DNA of 18,019 bases from Firmicutes bacterium CAG:145 (GTDB taxonomy: Bacteria > Bacillota > Clostridia > Peptostreptococcales > Anaerovoracaceae): contig FR882601.1 of the NCBI GenBank assembly GCA_000435715.1, forward strand, positions 270,900 to 288,918, read 5' to 3'. The notes under the pieces were generated by a model that worked only from the letters and a program-made list of their open reading frames with translations, was not told the origin of the DNA and did no database searches. Made by a program: the position numbers and the translations under genes. Shown here piece by piece: positions 14,358 through 18,019 of this stretch (the stretch's first letter is position 1; every line of letters begins with the position of its first letter).

Positions 14358-15788
14358 TTATCTTTCCCCAAAGACGAACTTTTCCACAGCATATGCAACT
14401 CCGTCTTCACCGTTGGATAGGGTTATGAAGTCGGCGCAGGCTTTTACCTCTTCTTCGGCGTTTCCCATGGCCACTCCTACGCCTGCAGCTTTTATCATAG
14501 CCTCGTCATTAGGGCTGTCTCCCACCGCCATGACGTTTTTCTCTTTTATATTCAAAAGCCGGCACAGCGACGCTATAGCCGACGCTTTGCTGGTGGTTCG
14601 TCCGCCTATTTCAAGATTGTGAGGCATTGAAGAAGTGACCGTTATTCCGGAAACTTTCGCCAGCACTTTTTTCAGCTTTGCCTTGTCTTCAAAACTGCTA
14701 AAATGTATATTTATATTCTCTATCTGATTCTTATTATCTGTAAGGAATTCATATATATCTGCCACCGGTGTTCTGGTCCTCGCTATATATGACGCGTCCA
14801 TATAATCCGAGCCGTTTTCTTTTACGTCCTCGTATACTCTCCGATCTATGTAAGCAGCCCCGTCTGTAAATACTTCTATCGGGTATTCCCTTCTTGCAGC
14901 CAGTACATCTCTGACTTCTTCCATAGACGTTTCCGAAGGATAGTCTGAATATATTCTCTTCATATCTTTAAGTCTTGTTATATGAGCTCCGTTAGAAGTT
15001 ATCACATATTCAAGCCCCTCTATATCAAAGATTGATTCAGGGAGAGCAGAAAATACCCTTCCCGTAGCGATAACGACATGGACTCCCCGCTTTATGGCTC
15101 TTTCGAGAGTATCTCTTGTTGGCTCTGAAAGTACGGCGCCTTTTTTCAAAGTAGTGCCGTCAAGATCGAGGGCTATTAGTTTTATTTCCGTCCTCTTATC
15201 CTTTATACACTGCAAAAATTCTTCGTTGTATTTTCTCACCTGTCTCATAGTAGCGCTGCCGTCATGACCAGGATATATGGTATACGAGTCGGGCCACCGG
15301 TCTATGACGTTTATGCAGGTGGCCGCCATCTCGCTGTCCGAACCGTCTTCAAGGTCTGTTCTGCCAAGATCCGTATCGAAGATGGTATCTCCCGTAAATA
15401 CGAGACTGCTGCCGGGCGCTTCTATACATATTGAACCGCGGGTATGCCCGGGAGTAGCTATAATTTTGAGCTGACGACCGTCGAGATCTATAATATCGCC
15501 ATCTTTGAGATATACGTCTACCTTTCCCTTGTATAAAAGAGAATCCTCAAAGCTCATCATAACTGGACAGTCTGTGAGATCAGCTATCTTCGCAGCTCCT
15601 CCCACATGATCATGATGATGATGCGTAAGGATCACTCCCTTGACGCAAAGCCCTTCGTCCTGAGTATATCTGATAAATTTCAAAGGCTCATAGCCCGGAT
15701 CTATTATGTAGCAGTCCTTTCCCTTTCCTGTGCTGATGACGTACCCGTTGCTTTCCAGACTGCCGCCTACAAATCTCTTTATTTTCAA
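14358..15788 (-). CDS. Fusion protein: metallo-beta-lactamase-fold (glyoxalase II-like) hydrolase plus Cof-type HAD phosphatase
   Basis: A 476-residue protein with two complete enzyme domains in one frame. Residues 1 to about 197 are an MBL-fold hydrolase: THHHHDH (55-61), TPGHTRGS with His115, FTGDTIF with Asp134, and YPGHDG with His175, as in glyoxalase II-like proteins. From about 202 a HAD subfamily IIB domain begins without an obvious linker: LDLDGTTL (207-214, nucleophile Asp208 and acid Asp210), ATGR (241-244), Lys401 in TTSKASAI, and GDSPNDEAM (423-431). The HAD part resembles Cof/YbiV phosphatases of sugar phosphates and related compounds. All catalytic residues of both domains are present, so both are probably active, but the substrates are unknown. 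The start is TTG (15786-15788), supported by AAGGAAG upstream. A possible promoter is TTTACA (15838-15833) and TATACC (15815-15810). Confidence 0.88.
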   Translation of the reverse strand: MKIKRFVGGSLESNGYVISTGKGKDCYIIDPGYEPLKFIRYTQDEGLCVKGVILTHHHHDHVGGAAKIADLTDCPVMMSFEDSLLYKGKVDVYLKDGDIIDLDGRQLKIIATPGHTRGSICIEAPGSSLVFTGDTIFDTDLGRTDLEDGSDSEMAATCINVIDRWPDSYTIYPGHDGSATMRQVRKYNEEFLQCIKDKRTEIKLIALDLDGTTLKKGAVLSEPTRDTLERAIKRGVHVVIATGRVFSALPESIFDIEGLEYVITSNGAHITRLKDMKRIYSDYPSETSMEEVRDVLAARREYPIEVFTDGAAYIDRRVYEDVKENGSDYMDASYIARTRTPVADIYEFLTDNKNQIENINIHFSSFEDKAKLKKVLAKVSGITVTSSMPHNLEIGGRTTSKASAIASLCRLLNIKEKNVMAVGDSPNDEAMIKAAGVGVAMGNAEEEVKACADFITLSNGEDGVAYAVEKFVFGER

Positions 15789-15831
15789 CTGAATTCTTCC
15801 TTTCTTTCTGGTATAAAGATCGCATAAAGGG

Positions 15832-15859
15832 TTGTAAAAATTTTTCTATATGCTAAAAT
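15832..15859 (+). promoter_or_regulatory. Promoter of trkA
   Basis: TTGTAA (15832-15837) and TAAAAT (15854-15859) are 16 bases apart on the plus strand, in an AT-rich divergent intergenic region. Transcription would start near 15866, leaving a leader of about 50 bases. The opposite strand of the same stretch carries a weaker candidate promoter for the MBL-HAD gene, so the two may overlap. Confidence 0.6.
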
Positions 15860-15917
15860 ATATCATACAACATTTTTGCTGAAATGTCTTTTATTTTAAA
15901 TCTAAAGAGGTAAAAAA

Positions 15918-17279
15918 ATGAAAGTTGCCATAGTCGGCGCGGGAAAATTAGGAATAAAAGTCGCCAACGCTCTTTTAGAGGGCGATCACGAAATAACAGT
16001 AATAGATATAAGCGAGGCTGTCCTCTCCAAAATCTCTCAGCAGATGGACGTCATGACTGTCAACGCCAGCGGAAAAAACATAAGATCCCTTAAACAGTGC
16101 GGAATAGATAAGTTCGACTTTCTTCTGGCTTCCACCGACAGCGATGAGGACAATATGCTCATCGCGTCTTTCGCAAAGAAGCTGGGCTGTTCCAGAGTCA
16201 TAGCCAGAATCAGAGATCCTGAGAACATGATGCAGATCGACTTCATAAAAGAAAATCTGGATATAGATCATGTAGTCAATCCCGACTACTCCATAACGAT
16301 GGAAATATACAAATATCTCGTTGAAAAGTATACGCTTACCAACGGGATATTTTCCAGTGGAAGAGTCTCCATGGTACAGTTTGGCGTCAGAAAGATGAGA
16401 AAGCTGGCGGGACTGTCCATGATCGAAGTCCGCAAGATATTTCCCAATATGCTCATAGTGGCAATCTCAAGAAACGGAAAGATAATAATACCTCACGGCC
16501 AGACTACTATAGAGGACTGCGACACTCTCTATCTCATCGGAGAGAGGTCGGAGATTCACAATCTTCATAAAAAAGTCTACGAGAAGGGAAAATACACCAA
16601 CCTGCAAAAGGTCATGATCATAGGCGGCGGAAAGACGGGTTTTTATCTGGCGGACAAGCTTTCCGAATTTGGAATAGCCGTTAAAGTAATAGAAAAAGAC
16701 AAAGACAGGTGCTACTACCTTTCCACCCATCTGGACGACGTGATGATACTTCACGGGGACGCTACCGATACGTCTCTTCTGGACGAAGAGAATATAGACG
16801 AGATGGACGCCTTTGTCACGACTACAGGCCTTGATGAAGAAAATCTCCTGCTGGCGCTCATGGCAAAGCAGCGCGGTATAGAGGACGTGATTTCCAAGGT
16901 GAGCCGCCAGAGTTATAAAGATCTCATCGAGAAGCTGGGTATAGATATGGCTTTAAACCCTCTCGATATAGTAGCGAGCATAATACTCCGCTATATTCAG
17001 GGGTCGAAGCGAATAGTTTCTTCTCTGCTGATTCAAGGTCAGGCAGAAATAACAGAGATAATCGCCTCTGATACCATGAAATTTACCAATGTTCCTTTAA
17101 ATGAGCTGGATCTGCCGGACGGAGTCATAATAGCTGCGATACACAGAGGAAACAGCATAATAATTCCCGACGGTACTACCAGCATCTTAGCGGATGACAA
17201 GGTCACGATATTCTGCCTTCTATCAGATCTTGCAGAGCTTGAGGCTCTGTTCAAGCCCAAGAAGGGATTTCATATATAA
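15918..17279 (+). CDS. trkA: TrkA, cytoplasmic regulatory (RCK/KTN) subunit of the Trk potassium uptake system
   Basis: A 453-residue protein with two RCK units in tandem, the full-length TrkA form. The first nucleotide-binding Rossmann fold has VGAGKLG (6-12) and the acidic end of strand two at Asp30. The second has IGGGKTG (235-241) with Glu259. Each is followed by an RCK_C domain, at about 146-210 and 366-447. TrkA forms a ring under the membrane channel TrkH and gates it in response to nucleotides; in several Gram-positive bacteria RCK_C domains also bind cyclic di-AMP. The start ATG lies behind AAAGAGG. It is followed by trkH after 114 bases on the same strand. Confidence 0.96.
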   Translation: MKVAIVGAGKLGIKVANALLEGDHEITVIDISEAVLSKISQQMDVMTVNASGKNIRSLKQCGIDKFDFLLASTDSDEDNMLIASFAKKLGCSRVIARIRDPENMMQIDFIKENLDIDHVVNPDYSITMEIYKYLVEKYTLTNGIFSSGRVSMVQFGVRKMRKLAGLSMIEVRKIFPNMLIVAISRNGKIIIPHGQTTIEDCDTLYLIGERSEIHNLHKKVYEKGKYTNLQKVMIIGGGKTGFYLADKLSEFGIAVKVIEKDKDRCYYLSTHLDDVMILHGDATDTSLLDEENIDEMDAFVTTTGLDEENLLLALMAKQRGIEDVISKVSRQSYKDLIEKLGIDMALNPLDIVASIILRYIQGSKRIVSSLLIQGQAEITEIIASDTMKFTNVPLNELDLPDGVIIAAIHRGNSIIIPDGTTSILADDKVTIFCLLSDLAELEALFKPKKGFHI

Positions 17280-17287
17280 CAAATGTC

Positions 17288-17367
17288 CGGAGTGAAAAGT
17301 TCCCGGCGTATGTTGCAATCATCCGCTTCATCCCCCGACAAGAGAGCTTGTGGGGATCTACGCTCCG
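17288..17367 (+). ncRNA. Structured RNA leader between trkA and trkH (candidate cis-regulatory element)
   Basis: The 114-base gap (17280-17393) is much longer than other in-operon gaps here and can fold well. A strong hairpin pairs AUCCCC (17330-17335) with GGGGAU (17352-17357) and ACAAG (17338-17342) with CUUGU (17347-17351), around an AGAG loop and a two-base bulge. Outside it, GCGUA (17306-17310) pairs with UACGC (17359-17363), and CGGA (17288-17291) with UCCG (17364-17367). An alternative hairpin CCGG (17287-17290) with CCGG (17303-17306) competes with the outer pairing. There is no U-tract, so it is not a simple terminator. It does not fit the ydaO-type cyclic di-AMP riboswitch motifs as I recall them. 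Function is inferred only from position and folding. Confidence 0.4.
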
Positions 17368-17393
17368 ATTTAAACTTACAGAAAGGTTTTATA

Positions 17394-18019
17394 ATGTTTC
17401 AAAAGATTGGAACTGTTCTTAAATTAGAGGGTATAATGCTGCTGATTTTGGGAGCCAGTATGTCAGTTCCCCTTCTGATAGCTTTAATAAACAGCGAAAC
17501 TTCAGCGGCCAGAGCCTTTGCTATAGTGATATTTCTCTGCATCTTTACAGGATTTATCCTGAGGCGTTTTTTTAATTCCTTCCGCTATAAATTCAAGGGA
17601 CGGGACGGTTTTTTTATTGTCGCCGTAAGCTGGTTCACCGCATCCGCAGTGGGAGCAGCGCCATTCATGATTTCCGGTGAGATTCCCGGATTTTTTGACG
17701 CTTTTTTTGAGTCCGCATCCGGCTTCAGTACCACAGGATCGTCGATTTTAACCGATGTGGAAGCACTTCCTCGTTCCATATTGTTTTGGCGTTCATTCAC
17801 TCACTGGCTCGGCGGCATGGGGATAATCGTGTTCATTACAGCTCTTATCCCCGCTTTCGGAATAAACGGCCAGATCGTAGCCAGCGCAGAGACTACAGGA
17901 CCGACCAAGAATAAAATCCTGGCAAAATTTTCGGACAATTCCAAGGAAGTATATCGCGTCTACATAATCATGACCGGCGCCGAGACTCTCCTTCTGATGC
18001 TGGGAGGTCTGCCCATATA
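17394..18019 (+). CDS. trkH: TrkH-family potassium channel subunit (partial, C-terminus off window)
   Basis: The frame starts at ATG 17394-17396, behind GAAAGG, and remains open to the right window edge, giving 208 codons of a family usually near 450-500. It begins MFQKIGTVLKLEG, with a hydrophobic first segment at about 11-33 and a second at about 40-60. The first pore-loop region is FFESASGFSTTGSSILT (104-120), containing the potassium filter TTGSS, followed by the conserved FWRSFTHWLGGMGIIVF (131-147). TrkH forms the K+ pathway through the membrane and is gated by TrkA, encoded just upstream. There is no sign of a frameshift in the visible part. Confidence 0.95.
   Translation, partial: MFQKIGTVLKLEGIMLLILGASMSVPLLIALINSETSAARAFAIVIFLCIFTGFILRRFFNSFRYKFKGRDGFFIVAVSWFTASAVGAAPFMISGEIPGFFDAFFESASGFSTTGSSILTDVEALPRSILFWRSFTHWLGGMGIIVFITALIPAFGINGQIVASAETTGPTKNKILAKFSDNSKEVYRVYIIMTGAETLLLMLGGLPI

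Noticed and set aside
17280..17393. Assignment of the trkH leader to the ydaO cyclic di-AMP riboswitch
   Set aside because: Length is shorter than that class and I cannot place its conserved blocks; only the genomic context fits.
17585..17800. A 71-codon minus-strand frame inside trkH
   Set aside because: It is antisense to clear TrkH pore-loop coding sequence and has no ribosome site or recognisable product.

Overview
The window looks like a chromosomal segment of a low-to-mid G+C Gram-positive bacterium, most likely a member of the Clostridia (Bacillota). The evidence is the gene order yraN-comM-dprA-topA-hslV-hslU-codY, a complete D-alanyl-lipoteichoic-acid (dlt) operon, strong AGGAGG ribosome binding sites, sigma-A type promoters and frequent ATA isoleucine codons. 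I cannot name the species. The genes are mostly housekeeping. I see no phage, insertion sequence, CRISPR array, rRNA or tRNA. The new-looking material is in small genes, regulatory sites and protein architecture.

Region 1 (1-7576, minus strand) is a co-oriented block: yraN, comM/yifB, dprA, topA, hslV, hslU and codY, with codY cut by the left window edge. It starts at a good promoter (7548-7576) and has short gaps throughout; only the 78-base topA-dprA gap is larger. It joins DNA handling (YraN, ComM, DprA, TopA), ATP-dependent proteolysis (HslUV) and nutrient-sensing repression (CodY). Unlike Bacillus, it has no trmFO or xerC between topA and hslV.

Region 2 (7574-11939, minus strand) is a dltA-B-C-D-X operon. 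DltA activates D-alanine and loads it on the carrier DltC. The MBOAT protein DltB and the membrane-anchored DltD move it to teichoic acid outside the cell. A 53-residue gene at the end of the operon, overlapping dltD by 50 bases, encodes a DltX-type protein with the C-terminal F-x-Y-x-x-F pattern. A 12-bp-arm perfect inverted repeat lies across the dlt core promoter, and the dltA ribosome binding site contains a run of nine G. A rho-independent terminator closes the operon and directly abuts the yraN promoter.

Region 3 (12029-14329, minus strand) is a polar amino-acid ABC importer (lipoprotein, permease, ATPase) with its own promoter. The ATPase appears to lack about 18 residues between Walker A and the Q-loop.

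Region 4 (14358-15788, minus strand) is a single gene joining a metallo-beta-lactamase-fold hydrolase to a Cof-type HAD phosphatase, started by TTG.

Region 5 (15832-18019, plus strand) is a potassium-uptake pair, trkA and trkH, transcribed divergently. trkH is cut by the right edge. The 114-base trkA-trkH gap can fold into a compact RNA structure that I cannot assign to a known riboswitch class.
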